Source: Hypomyces perniciosus
Lineage: Eukaryota > Ascomycota > Sordariomycetes > Hypocreales > Hypocreaceae
Direction of reading: 5' to 3'
Assembly (NCBI GenBank): GCA_008477525.1
Contig: SPDT01000007.1
Location: forward strand, 2,666,001 to 2,730,000
Length of the DNA stretch: 64,000 bases
Shown: positions 36,868 through 47,733 of the stretch, piece by piece
Position numbering within the stretch: the first letter of the stretch is position 1
Layout: the number at the start of each line of letters is the position of its first letter
Notes under the pieces: generated by a model
What the model saw: only the letters and a program-made list of their open reading frames with translations
The model's database searches: none
What the model was told of the DNA's origin: nothing
Program-made: the position numbers and the translations under genes

Positions 36868-39800
36868 GTTGTACCGTAGATCGAGAAGCTATAGGATATA
36901 GGGCGTCGTGATATTGCTGTTGTTGTTGTTGTTGTTGTTTCGGAGTGGTGTACTTCGTAGACCTCGCACAGCAAAAAAGATGGCTGTGGCTCGCGCCGTC
37001 GAGACCGGTATAATGAATGATAGTTGCAATACCCAAGACTACCTCATAATATCGAAGGAGAGCTCAAAACCGGGACACCTGCGCATCAACTTCCAGGCAA
37101 GATCGTGACGAATGGAGACGGAGTGGGCAGCCAAGTTCCGCAGGTCGGTGCGCAAGAAGAGCGGCTGGTGTGTTAGTGCGCACACTGGTGATGAGGTTGT
37201 CGCAAGGGCGAGGAGGGGTTGGAGGGCGAGGCGTGAGAAGAAGGGAGAGAGGAATGAGGTGCGGAAGAAAGCAAAGGGAGGCAGAGGAGCGGCAGGCTGA
37301 TGAATGAAGTTTGAAGAACAAGCCGAGGAGGGGAGCAGTGAGGTAATGAGTGTGTGAGACGAGGTAAGGCACGGAATGATGACAAGGTGCAGTGCAGTGC
37401 AAGCAGCATGGCGGGATCTGTGTGGCGCTGCACAGGTATACTAAGGTACATTCTTTTTGCGGCTTCGCGCGACCCATCAGACAAGGCCGGATCGAGCGCT
37501 TTGGTCGCTGTTTGGTCTGCGATGACTAAGGTAAGGAGGGTCGGAAGCTGCGGGTCGGGGTATCGGTACATCGGCTCCAAGTACCCTTGGCAAACCGCCA
37601 CAATTCTGTGCCAAGACCTTGGGCCTCTTGGGCGCCTACTAGCGAGATTAGACAGGCCCGATTGGCGACCTGTTAGTGGCTGTGGCCGCTGAGGGTGGGG
37701 ACGGAGAGTCGTGGTCCTCGAAAAGGCTGTATGCCGAGAACTTATGAACAAAGTCCCAAGTGCGAACAATGAATTATCCCCAAAAGAGGCCATCACATCA
37801 GTCAGAGGCTTAGAAAGGGAATGAATGCGAGCAAGATTCCATGCCATACGATTACTACTGACTGCACCGCCTTGTCCCTCCTGTAAGCGGGCGGGTAAAT
37901 ATATTTCACAGCTAGAAGCGCTTATCTCTAATACATACACCCATCATGTACATGAACCTACCTTACCTTGTGCACTATGCAATTTGAGTTTTAGGTGGCG
38001 TTGGTTGGTAGGGGGGTGTTTGAAGATGCCGCCACCTGTTGATGCAAATGGTAACTGTCAGGGTTTTTTTGTGGTTTTTTTTTTTTTTTTTTTGCATGAT
38101 GCGCATCGGGATTGAGGCTTTTCCTCCGTTCTGTCCTCTTTGATCTGTGCCGGGATTGCGATTTTACGAGTGCGTTCGGGTTAGAACTCCGTGATACGCG
38201 TATATAGATAGTAGTACTTGACAGCAAGCTGTCGTCATCATTAGTCCGCACACGTGGGAAAGCTGCCAGGATAAAAGTCATTTGGGAAAAGCACTCGAGC
38301 TCTCTGTGAGCGCTACGGTAGTACTAGTCCGTATCAGTCCACGGAGACTATTAGCAGGATGCCGATGCGACCGACATACGGAGTATGCTAGGCGTTAAAG
38401 GCAGCTATGTGAGTATACGGAGTAGGTATGTAAGGTACAGTGGGGAGAAGAAAGTTTCTGTAGTACTCCGTAGTAGTATTCCGAGTGGTGAAGAACCGAT
38501 CCCAAGGCCTTTGCCATTTGGACGAGTCAACAGCCAAAAGCGATCACGCAACGAAACCTACTCGTTTGAGACAACACAAGTCGGATCGGACAACTGGATT
38601 CGAAAGGAGTCGAATCCAGAAAAGTTGCCAAGAAAACCACTTTCCTAGCGCGCGACAATCACCTCATAGGTGCCATAGCCAAGATCGCAAAAATGCATCC
38701 CTTCAGCCCCATATCGTCTAGGAATGGGCAATGACGGTTGAGGGAAAAAATGATAAAAGACCAAAAAAATTGAGGGCCAAGACACCTTCATTACAGCACG
38801 TTCTTGGCAGGACGCTCAAGATGCCTTGCCAACAAATAAACGATAGAAACAGAAATAAAGATGTGCGCCGGTCTGCTCACAAGCATCAGGGGTCCATGTT
38901 GACTTAGCGCTTCAGAGTGATGGGGGGGTATTTTTGAAAAGATTCCTAACCCAAACTCGGCTCTCCAGCAAGCTGCGGAGTCTTTCGTCTTGGGGGTTAC
39001 ATGCAAAGCTGCTTGTTGAAGTTTTTGTCTGCCCATGCCTCGGCGATTTGCGTTTAGCGCCTTTGAATTTTCTGTGGGGTCTTTTGCTCGCTTTGGTTTC
39101 GGGCCAGCCCAGCGTCACGATAATCGTACATAGGTAGTGTTGACATCACACCAGAAGGGCAGCTCATGTGGTCCCAACGTTAGGCCATGTGAATGCACTA
39201 TTACTATGTATGTATTACTGCTCGTACGGAAAATGGAATCAAAAGGGCTCCAACACAAGTGGGGAGACGGGTCCTAGACATGCTTGATGAGCCTATGAGT
39301 AGACTTGATCGTGCATGTACATACCTTTTTAGCATCGTGAGGAACGGGCTTCATGAAAGGCCCCAAGCCCGGGAGGCTTTTCTCCCTTTGTGTCGGAGTC
39401 CGTTGCCTCATATTACTACCCGTCACTCTAATATCGATGAACAAACGCCATGTCCATCGCTTCTTTTAGCCCTGGTCTCTCCAGCCAGCCAGTCGGGATT
39501 TGGAGCGTGCTCGTGTGCTCACCCTTGAGTACTCCATACAGCAACCCGAAATACGAAGAGATGGATAAAAAAAGAAAATCGAGCGAGATCTACGAGTATG
39601 TAGTACTCGTAGTTGTAGCACCTCTTTGCGATCGATATGCAACCATTCATCATCCAGAGTCGGTAGATACAACAATATTCTAACTGCCGTTCTTGACTGA
39701 CATGGCGCGGGAAACTCGGATGTCACACAGACAATCACACGCAAAAAGAGGGCTGGAAGGGTTGCTTTGCTTTGCTGGCGGACAGATGACCATGACGACA

Positions 39801-41855
39801 TCCGTTTGCCAGTTGCCAAGATCACCGGCCAGGCTCCCCGCAGAAACTTGCTTGGCGGTGACCGTGCTCAATGTCACGCTACAATGCGACTTACACAGGT
39901 ACTTGTACTCGTACTGGCTGTATTACTGTGTACTACACACAATCAGAGCGAGTTGGGAGACCTCACCTCCTTGTCCTGGTTCGTCCGTTGAGTGCCAAGA
40001 CTCTATCCTCCAGGCGCCTAGAACTAGGCAGCCGGAGGCCTACCAGTCAGTACGCCAGGAGAATGTACATAGTCTGTAACTAAATCAGACCAGAATTAGA
40101 ACAACATCTCTGAGTGAATCTCTTGCAGTAGCGGGCACGAAGGACGATGCCGAAAGTCCACCACTATCTGATCGGACCCCGGGACTCCGTCTAGTACGAC
40201 GACAACAACAAACAATCCCTTTTTTCCCCTGGACGATGGGAGTGAAACCAGATCACGCACTTCGTACTCGTAAGGGTCAAATATATCGATCAACATGAAG
40301 CAGAATACACTTAATTTCCCGAAATGGCCTTGGCTGCTTGGCTCCCAGCTGCCACGTCGCTCTCCTCACAAGTTACGGCGCACTTACGAAGTACAATAAC
40401 CCCAAGCCAAGGTATTGTCAGGACCCTGCGGAGTGCTATTATTAATAAGCTTAGAAGATTAGGTGCATACAAGCATAACGTTCTTCCTTCCCTCGGCGCC
40501 GGCACATCGGGAACAGCTCCTCCTATCGAGTGAAGGGAGATCACCGGACCAAGCCTTATTGATAAGTCTCCGCTGATTCCGATAGGGCCCATATGTATGT
40601 CTGTCCGCTGATGCCGACCGCATGTGTGGAAACTTGCCGGTCGTTATGTTCCGGTCGTTATGTTCCGAAAATTCCGTTCATTCGCGAGTCGGTGAGAAAC
40701 CACTCCGTGCTGTACCTAAGCAACATCAGATGATTACAAAATGAACAGACAAATATGAAAAAGAAGTTTCTTTCATGTTCCACTAGTACTACGAGTACTA
40801 CGGAGTACTATTATGACGTATGACTACCTTAATACCGAGAAACCGGTATTGTGTACGGGATTCGGAGTTTCGCCCGCAACTCTCCGTGCGAAAATGTCTT
40901 GATCCCCTCCTCTCCTATCCAACGACACAAATTTCACTCATACGAAGTACTACTTGGCACGGCACAAGACAATGCCAAGACTGAGACTTGTTTCAGGGGA
41001 GATAAAAATGCAAGGAGGCCATAAAACGTTAATATCAGTCGCCCAACGCTTTCTGTATCTCCGATTTTATACGACTTGCGCCAACACTTGATACTAGTAC
41101 TACTACTTGCTGACACATTTATACCATTTTCTATTACTACTACTACCAAATGTCGCACTTCACCTACTCATGTGCTTACCTAGCGGATGACACACTGATT
41201 CTAGTATTAGTCTAGAAATAGCAGCTTTAGCATCATCAACACGCACGGTTCTTATTACGTACGAGTAGAAACAAATACGAACTATCTTGTCAGCCGCGAA
41301 ATCACATTTCGAAAAATGTCTTGGCCAACTAGGGATTGTTCTAACTTGTTTACAATTTTGACACTATCGCATAGGTACCTCTCCGTACGTCAATACGTAC
41401 GCCTTCTGCTGTGTGAACTGGAAAATCACCCGTTTCCAATCACCACAGTAGATACCGAAAAAAAGTATGTACACCAACGGGGAAATTCCAAATGCCATCG
41501 TCTTGTCAACCGTTTAGCACCTCTCTACCATACCCCTAAAGCAAAGCTTTTCTCCAGGAAGCCTCCCACATCCAAGGCGTCCCTCCCCCTAAAATCCTGT
41601 GCAAGCAAGCGTAGTGAAAATTGCTTCCTTCCGGAACGCCATTACCTCTCCATGCGACAATCGATTTCCACCCCCTCTAGAAAGTCAGCAAAAATCAAGA
41701 GCAGAAATGAGTTGTGTCAACCCATTCGCTCGTGCCCATTCCGTTTCATCTTCTTTGTGATGTAGATGGCTGGGCACTCCAAAGCTTTGAGCATCTCAAC
41801 ACCCTCGAGATGACATTCGTATGACTTAGGTCCACCGATAGGAAGATCTACGCAT
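36868..41855. other. Gene-poor spacer of about 5 kb
   Basis: The left part is the AUR1 promoter and leader, with a TTG repeat at 36916-36938 and CT-rich minus strand to about 37400. The rest has no open frame with convincing composition and no splice-linked exon series I could build. It carries four TACGGAGTA copies (38377, 38416, 38464, 40799), three TACGAAGTA copies (36951, 40385, 40941) and a run of 19 T (38075-38093). The longest frames (37173-37940 minus, 41316-41765 plus) look random. Confidence 0.55.
38377..38472. repeat. Cluster of three TACGGAGTA motif copies
   Basis: Exact copies at 38377-38385 and 38416-38424 on plus, and 38464-38472 as TACTCCGTA. The last continues into TAGTAGTATT, the trinucleotide extension seen next to several other copies. 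These belong to a dispersed family of at least 27 exact TACGGAGTA/TACGAAGTA copies in this window. Confidence 0.8.
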
Positions 41856-44007
41856 CTAGCCTAGCTTCACGTTCTTCAGTGCCGGTGCCTTCTTCTTCTT
41901 CTCCGCCGACTGTGCGCTTGTAGGGGGGGCCTGTTGCGAGGAGCCCGTAGCCTTCACGTCCTCATCTTTTTGTTTCTTTGATTTCTTACTCTTGGCTGGC
42001 GTAGGTGTTGCAGTGACGCCCGCAGCTGGGACAGGCACAGGCGATTCCTTGGGACGCGACGCCAGTGGGATATTGGGCAGTGGCACCGCCGTCTGGCGTG
42101 GCACAGGTACCGGGGTCTCCTTCTTCGCAGGCGTTTCGAGCTTAACCTTCTTTACCGACTTCTTCACAGCACTGCTTGCGGGACGGACTGTTGGCTTGGG
42201 TGTTGGTGTGGAAGCAACAGGTGCCGACGATGATGGAAGGCTAGAGAAGGAATATGATGACAGAGGAATGATGGGTGGAGCAATAGGCGTCTGTTTTCTG
42301 GCCGTAGAGGGTGGCTCGGATCCAAGATCGGGACTGCCAGTACGTTCTGTCTTTTGCTTCTTTGTTTTCTTCTCCGCCGACAGGTTCTCCTCTCTGAGCT
42401 GCTCGGCTGCGGCAGCTGCATCATCGTCTGAGATAGTGTGCTTTCTCTTGCCCTTGCCCGCTGCTTTGGGAGTTTGGACCTCTGTAGCGCTGCTTGTGGG
42501 TTTCTTCTTGTCCTTTTTGCCCTTGAGCTGCTCTGAAGGCGTAGACTCAATCACTTCCTCCTTCTTCTTGCTCTTCTTATCCTTTTTGCTAGACTTCTGG
42601 GTAGCAGACAAATCGGTAGCGTCTCCCATCTCAACATCCCCATCGCTTTCTGAGGCGTCCACTCCTATCTTGCCCATAGGAGTATTGACACCAAAGGGCT
42701 GGTACCTAGCCTTGAGGCCCTTGGGTTGTGGTCGAGGAGCACGATTTGGCGCGGGGCCGGCGGGAGAATCGACGCTGCTGAGATTGGTGATTCGCTTGAT
42801 GTGCATAGTCTGATCGATTTGATGGTGAGCTAATAGTCATGTTAGCAAGGGTCAAAGTTATGGAACGGAAATCCAGGAACAACGTACCTGGTTGGTAATT
42901 CGAGCTATTGGCTGAAGGAATCAAAATCTGAATTGAGCTCTTCGGCGTCATAGAGTCAAAGGAGACTCCGTAATCCTGTCCCTCATGGGAGAAGATGCGG
43001 TCGCCGAGCTGCGCCTGGTCCATTGGGATTTCGAGATTCTGGATCACCGAGATGGGAACATTTGAAGGAACAGTAAAGTACCAAACCTGCTTTCCCTGCA
43101 AGTTGGCCTCGTTGCAGATTCGGGCCACATCCTGACCATTGGCTCCATCATCACCCTTACGGAGCACAAAGTCCGGCGCAATGAAGTTTGGAGTAGCAAC
43201 TTGTGTGTTTTTTTCGCGGTTGGCAATGTGCATAGACTCGTCGACTTTCTCGTCATCTTCATCATCGGAATCCTCCTCTGATTCACTCGACGAGCTTTCC
43301 ACTGGTGTCTCAGCCTGTTTTTTGGTGGGTTTGGTAGGTTTAGTGGGCTCTTCATCCTCGCTTGACTCTTCCTCGCTCTCGTCGTCCGAGCTACTCGATG
43401 CGGCTGCCTTTGCTGTGCCATTTGTAGCTGGCTTCGCGACTGGCTTTTTGGCTGTAGTCTTGGGTTTATCTTCATCGCCGGACTCGTCTTCGCTTTCATC
43501 CTCAGAACTGCTGCTGGAAGTATCGCTCGTGGTGGTGGTGTCCTTGGCGCTAGCCCCGTTCGTCTTCACCTTGGGCTCACTTTCGTCTGACTCGGATTCG
43601 CTGGACGATTCAGACGAGGACGCTTCCTTTTTTACAGATTTTTCCTTCTTTTTAGCGGTAGTTTTCTTGGCGGAAGCTTTTCGCTCGACATCACTGTCGG
43701 CAATTTCTTCGTCCTTGCTGCGGCGTTTGGGTGCGGTCGAGGGTTTGGCGCCAGTCGCACCCAGCTTCTTCAAGAAGTCCGCGCCATCTTCCTCATCGCT
43801 GCTGCTGTCGCTGCTATCGCTGGAATCATCTTCGTCGTCGTTGTTTCCGAAAATGCCAGAATCGAGCACACCCGGCTCTTTCTTGACCGCGGCAGTGGGA
43901 CGGGAAGCGGACCGACGGTTGTACTGAGCTTCGGCGCTGAGGCCTTTCTTGGTGTCCTCAATGTGCTTGCTCAGCGAATAGACCTTGAAAGGCTCCTTGG
44001 GCGCCAT
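41856..44007 (-). CDS. RPA34: RNA polymerase I subunit RPA34 with long acidic N-terminal region
   Basis: Two exons, 44007-42888 and 42829-41856, with a 58 nt intron, giving 697 residues. The conserved A34.5 region is at about residues 300-395: PNFIAPDFVLRK, GKQVWYFTVPSNVPISVI, DRIFSHEGQDYGVSF, then after splicing HHQIDQTMHIKRITNL and PKGLKARYQPFG. This subunit pairs with A49 and aids Pol I initiation and elongation on rDNA in the nucleolus. Residues 45-280 are alternating acidic-Ser clusters and Lys/Ala/Thr-rich stretches like Nopp140, and the C-terminus is Lys-rich. Yeast A34.5 is about 230 residues, so this version is about three times longer. An in-frame ATG at 44040 would add 11 residues; MAPKEPFKVYSLSKH is preferred. 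Confidence 0.88.
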
Positions 44008-44404
44008 TGTGGAGATTGCGGATGTGCAATGCGCCTTCAACCTTGCTCAATGGAGAGGTGAAGATGGAGAAAGTGCTGCCGCAAGATTTCTAGCGATGGA
44101 AATTTTGAGATGGCTCTGGTGAGATGCCCCACAGTGACGCGCGCGCCTGAATTGGGATTAGCCGCACGCGCTCAAAGACGTGTTAAACGGAAATTTTTAC
44201 TGCTGTGCTTCTTCTTATCGATAAGCCCCCGGCTCTGCAATTCATGAACGACAATTTGCACTTCCTCACTGAGTCAAATGGCGATTTTATAGTGCGAAAC
44301 CTCATTTCATCACATATGCCAATGCTTGAAAACCACTTTCATGCTTTGTTTAATGAGATATTTCCCAGAATTTAGACGTATGATTTCTTGCATCTAGACG
44401 AAAC
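44008..44404. promoter_or_regulatory. Bidirectional promoter of RPA34 and GRC3
   Basis: 397 bases separate the two divergent start codons. AT-rich hexamer-type elements resembling the yeast ribosomal RNA-processing element (RRPE) are visible: GGAAATTTTGAGATGG at 44098-44113, directly after GCGATGG, and AAATTTTT at 44191-44198. A palindrome TTATCGATAA lies near 44216-44225. Both genes serve ribosome synthesis, so co-regulation is plausible. Promoter activity is inferred from position. Confidence 0.55.
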
Positions 44405-46905
44405 ATGTCCTCCTCCAACAAACGAAGAAAGTTGGACCCTCCAGCGGCTCCTCAGTGTAAGTTATTTAGGCCTGCCTAGGCACTTCACTCTATATCTTCC
44501 CGAAACCCATTCATCTTGAAGTGCTAACTCCATAAAAGCAGCCGCGAGCGCCGTGAGTGCCGTAAGTGCTCTTGCAGCTCGTCGTCGTTTGGCTGCAAGC
44601 GTGGTGACTAGAGAAGCGAGCGAATCTCCTGAGCCAGAAGAAGCAACATTAGTTAGGGCAAATGCCTTCAGTGTACTGCAAACTCTTAAACGTCAGAATG
44701 AACCGCCAAAGTCTCCCGCCAAAGGTCGTTCCAAGGGAACCCCAAACCGAGGCGACAGACGCTCAGCTGGACAGAGCGTCAATAAGTCAGGGTAGGCAGA
44801 CTCATATTGCGCTCACTACATATCATGATTCATGGGCTGACAACTATATCCAGTGGTACGCCAGTGGGAGCAACGTCTGAACAGGGCTCATTGACGTCTC
44901 AACGAGTTTCATACTCATCCTTCCTCCTGAATAAGAATAACTGCCGCACAACCCCCAATGGGGCCGTCGCGCTGAGGTTGAAAGATAGCGAAGTACGACA
45001 CCAAATTCGCGGCAAGAGTACCAATAGCTAACTCGAAAAAGCGGTTTCTAGTTCTCGGAAGCTTCGGCATCCGAGTCCTTACTGGCGAAGCATCCATCTT
45101 CGGGGTCACTCTCCGGCCGTCCGAGAGGATACAATGGGTTAATGCTCCTCATTGTCATGCGATTCCCGTCCTGAGGACTTTAGAGAAGACTAGTTTGGAA
45201 ATCCATAACGATCCAACTGCCGATGGAATACGGAAACTGAGTCGACTGTCTCCTTTGTTTAGAAGAATATGGAACGAACCCAACGGTGATGTTAATGAGG
45301 CCAAACTTGGCGAGGGACAGACATTCCAAATTGTAAGCTTGGTTCACATTCACATATGCCATCTGGTCACTGACAGCCTGACAGCTTTGTAACTCAGATG
45401 ACGCTCCTAAGAAGAGTGTCATCCAAGAACTCTCATCACCTCCGGAATGGAACAAGAAGCTAACCTCGCTCGTATCTTCCGCCGCTGATGGGGGCCCTTA
45501 TACGACTCTGGTTTGCGGACCTAAATCGGCTGGAAAGTCAACGTTCTCCAAGTTCCTCACGAACCGTCTCTTAACAAGCGAACCCACCACATCTTCGCGG
45601 AAAAGAATACATGGAGTCGCTATCCTAGACCTGGATCCAGGTCAGCCCGAGTATGCTCCCTCTGGGACATTGTCTCTCGTTCACATCACACAGCCGAACT
45701 TGAGTGCCCCATTCACTCATCCCAGTCTTGACGACGCCAACTACAGAGTCGTGAGGTGCCATGCTCTGGCATCCGTTACACCAGCTTCTTCCCCGGACCA
45801 CTACTTGGAGAGTGTCCTCGATCTGCTTGATACATATCGAAGGACATTGCGCAACTGTCATCTCCTGATCAACACGCCCGGTTGGATTCTCGGGACCGGA
45901 CTCGATCTTCTGGTCGAAATCATCACGCGCGTTAATCCGACTGAAGTGGTTTACATGTCTGAAGACGGTCCAGCCGATGCGGTGGAAAGCCTACGTGGTG
46001 CGACAAGAAAGACTTTTACTTCGCTGCCGTCGCAGCCATCTGAATTTGCATCTCGAACAGCTGCGCATCTCCGAGCTATGCAGGCTATGTCATATTTCCA
46101 CCTCGCGGATGACGAAGCAACGGACTCAAACACAAGGTTGAGTTGGAATCCGTCACCGTTGTCGTCGATCCCTCCGTGGAAAATCCGATATTCAGGCCCC
46201 CAAAGTGGTATTCTTGGCATATTGTCCTATGATTACCAATCTCCCCCAGAGCTGTTGGCTGAGAACATCAATGGCATGATACTCGCAGCGGTGGATATCG
46301 AGGATGCCAAAGCTTTTCGAGGCCTCATCAAGACTTATCCGTTAGAAGAAGATACTGCAGATGCAACGAGCAGTGACAGCGATGGCAACACGTTGGACGG
46401 AATTGTTGCTCGAACAACAGAGGGATTGCCATACATCCCCAATCCCAACGACCTCGCCCTCGATCCCCGCTACTCCCGTACTATTGGCCTGATCCTGGTC
46501 CGCGGCATCGACACGGCATCCAATAGCCTCCAAGTGCTCACCCCCATCCCAGCCAAAAAGATCCAAGAGATCAGATCTCAAGGACGACACATCGTCCTCG
46601 TCCACGGTAAATTCGATGCGCCTACGTGGGCATATACAGAAGACCTCTACGAGCGCTCTGGTCAAGACGACGAGAGCGGCGACAACAAACAAATGGAAGA
46701 CATGAATGAGGAGGACACCAGCGAGAATGATGATGACGAAGAAGAAGAAGTGGGTGAGACTCCTTCTGCTGGCTCGGATGCCGTGACAAATGCCGGTACT
46801 ATTCCTTGGGTTGAAGTCCTACGGGGCAATCAAAAGCGGCCAGTGGGGTCACGAGTGTGGCGAGTGCGGAGGGATCTGGGCCGCAACACAGGCGCAGGCG
46901 ATTGA
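44405..46905 (+). CDS. GRC3: Polynucleotide 5'-hydroxyl-kinase Grc3
   Basis: Five exons, 44405-44456, 44542-44791, 44854-44992, 45042-45332 and 45385-46905 (introns 85, 62, 49 and 52 nt), giving 750 residues. Grc3 phosphorylates RNA 5'-OH ends and, with the Las1 nuclease, processes ITS2 during 60S ribosome maturation. Seen: basic N-terminus SSSNKRRKLDPP, the region RFLVLGSFGIRVLTGEASIFGV, WVNAPHCHAIPVL, and Walker A GPKSAGKS at residues 289-296, then VAILDLDPGQPEYAPSG (Walker B region) and LINTPGWILGTGLDLL. An acidic stretch precedes the C-terminus. The start of exon 2 could instead be 44539, a one-codon difference. It is divergent from RPA34. Confidence 0.93.
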
Positions 46906-47206
46906 TCAATATTACCTATTTAAGGCTCAACGAATGGACTGTATCTGCAATGCGATGCGGGCGTTGGGAGGGTGTCGAAGATTCGCCAATCAGTGATGGG
47001 AGCTGGCCCCTTTGCAATGCAAGACACATTGCGTTTTCGTGTTGGTTCTTTGCCGCAGTATGTACGTAAGGAATTATGTCCCATGGTGGACCCTTCTGAT
47101 GCCGTTGTTTTGATCATGATGACCTATTCATGGGATAGGAAACCTGACGCAATCATGGAAGAACTTGGAATACACGGATAGATGAGGTACATGGTATATA
47201 TCAAAC

Positions 47207-47261
<55 letters not shown>

Positions 47262-47376
47262 TCTCAAATGTGGTTTCATCGAGTATTTATGTGTAGCTCG
47301 AATTCATTCAACTTGAATAGGAGGGTCGCTGTACCGTCAATTGATCAAGTGGCACTGACCTGAACTTTGGAAGTAA
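46906..47376. other. Downstream flank of GRC3
   Basis: About 470 bases containing a compound dinucleotide microsatellite and otherwise no supported gene. Confidence 0.5.
47210..47261. repeat. Compound (TA)n(TG)n microsatellite
   Basis: About 13 TA units from 47210 run directly into about 12 TG units, ending at 47261. Confidence 0.95.
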
Positions 47377-47377
47377 T

Positions 47378-47733
47378 ATGTCTTCCCAGCCCTCACGAGT
47401 CAATGTCCTCGTCGTCAGAGCTGGGTCAGCGGGTCTCTCATCAAGCCCCATCTTACAGAAAGAACCCCCCCTGCAGCAGGGCCGAAAAGAAGAGTGTTCC
47501 CTTAACACCAATCGAGCTTCCGCCTCTCTGAAGCGCCGCTCATCAAGGTCAAGCGAAAGCCAATACCCACCTCGATGCAGATTGATGAGGGCCTTGTGAA
47601 TGATGAGGATGCATACCCTATGGTAGCGACATTGCGGTACCCAACGGAAGAGGAAGTCACACCAACGCATAAACCAAGCAACTTGCAAGATGGACTGTAT
47701 AAAAGTAACCTCTCAGAAGATGACACGGAATGA
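47378..47733 (+). pseudogene. Relic of an FAD-dependent phenol-hydroxylase-type monooxygenase
   Basis: Two fragments in different frames, separated by stops, lie in the right order for this family. From 47378 the first reads MSSQPSRVNVLVVRAGSAGLS, a damaged version of the N-terminal FAD-binding GxGxxG motif with the first Gly replaced by Arg. The second (about 47530-47733) reads KPIPTSMQIDEG, DEDAYPMVATLRYP and GLYKSNLSEDDTE, resembling the mid-region of fungal phenol 2-monooxygenases. In an intact enzyme these blocks are about 100 residues apart and 400 more residues follow; here the spacer is short and the rest is absent. It must be a truncated, internally deleted pseudogene. The family call rests on recognition of both motifs in order. 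Confidence 0.65.

Noticed and set aside
37173..37940. 255-codon minus-strand frame upstream of AUR1
   Set aside because: Composition is random and pyrimidine-leader-like, with no domain; it overlaps the expected AUR1 promoter and leader.
38500..38640. Possible tRNA because of GATTCGAAAGG and TCGAATCCAG
   Set aside because: No acceptor, D-arm or anticodon stem could be folded around these sequences.
41316..41765. 149-codon plus-strand frame before RPA34
   Set aside because: No recognisable sequence, no splice partners, poor start context.
43139..43927. 262-codon plus-strand frame opposite RPA34
   Set aside because: Antisense of the acidic-Ser and Lys repeats; it gives an artificial Ser/Leu/Phe-rich sequence.
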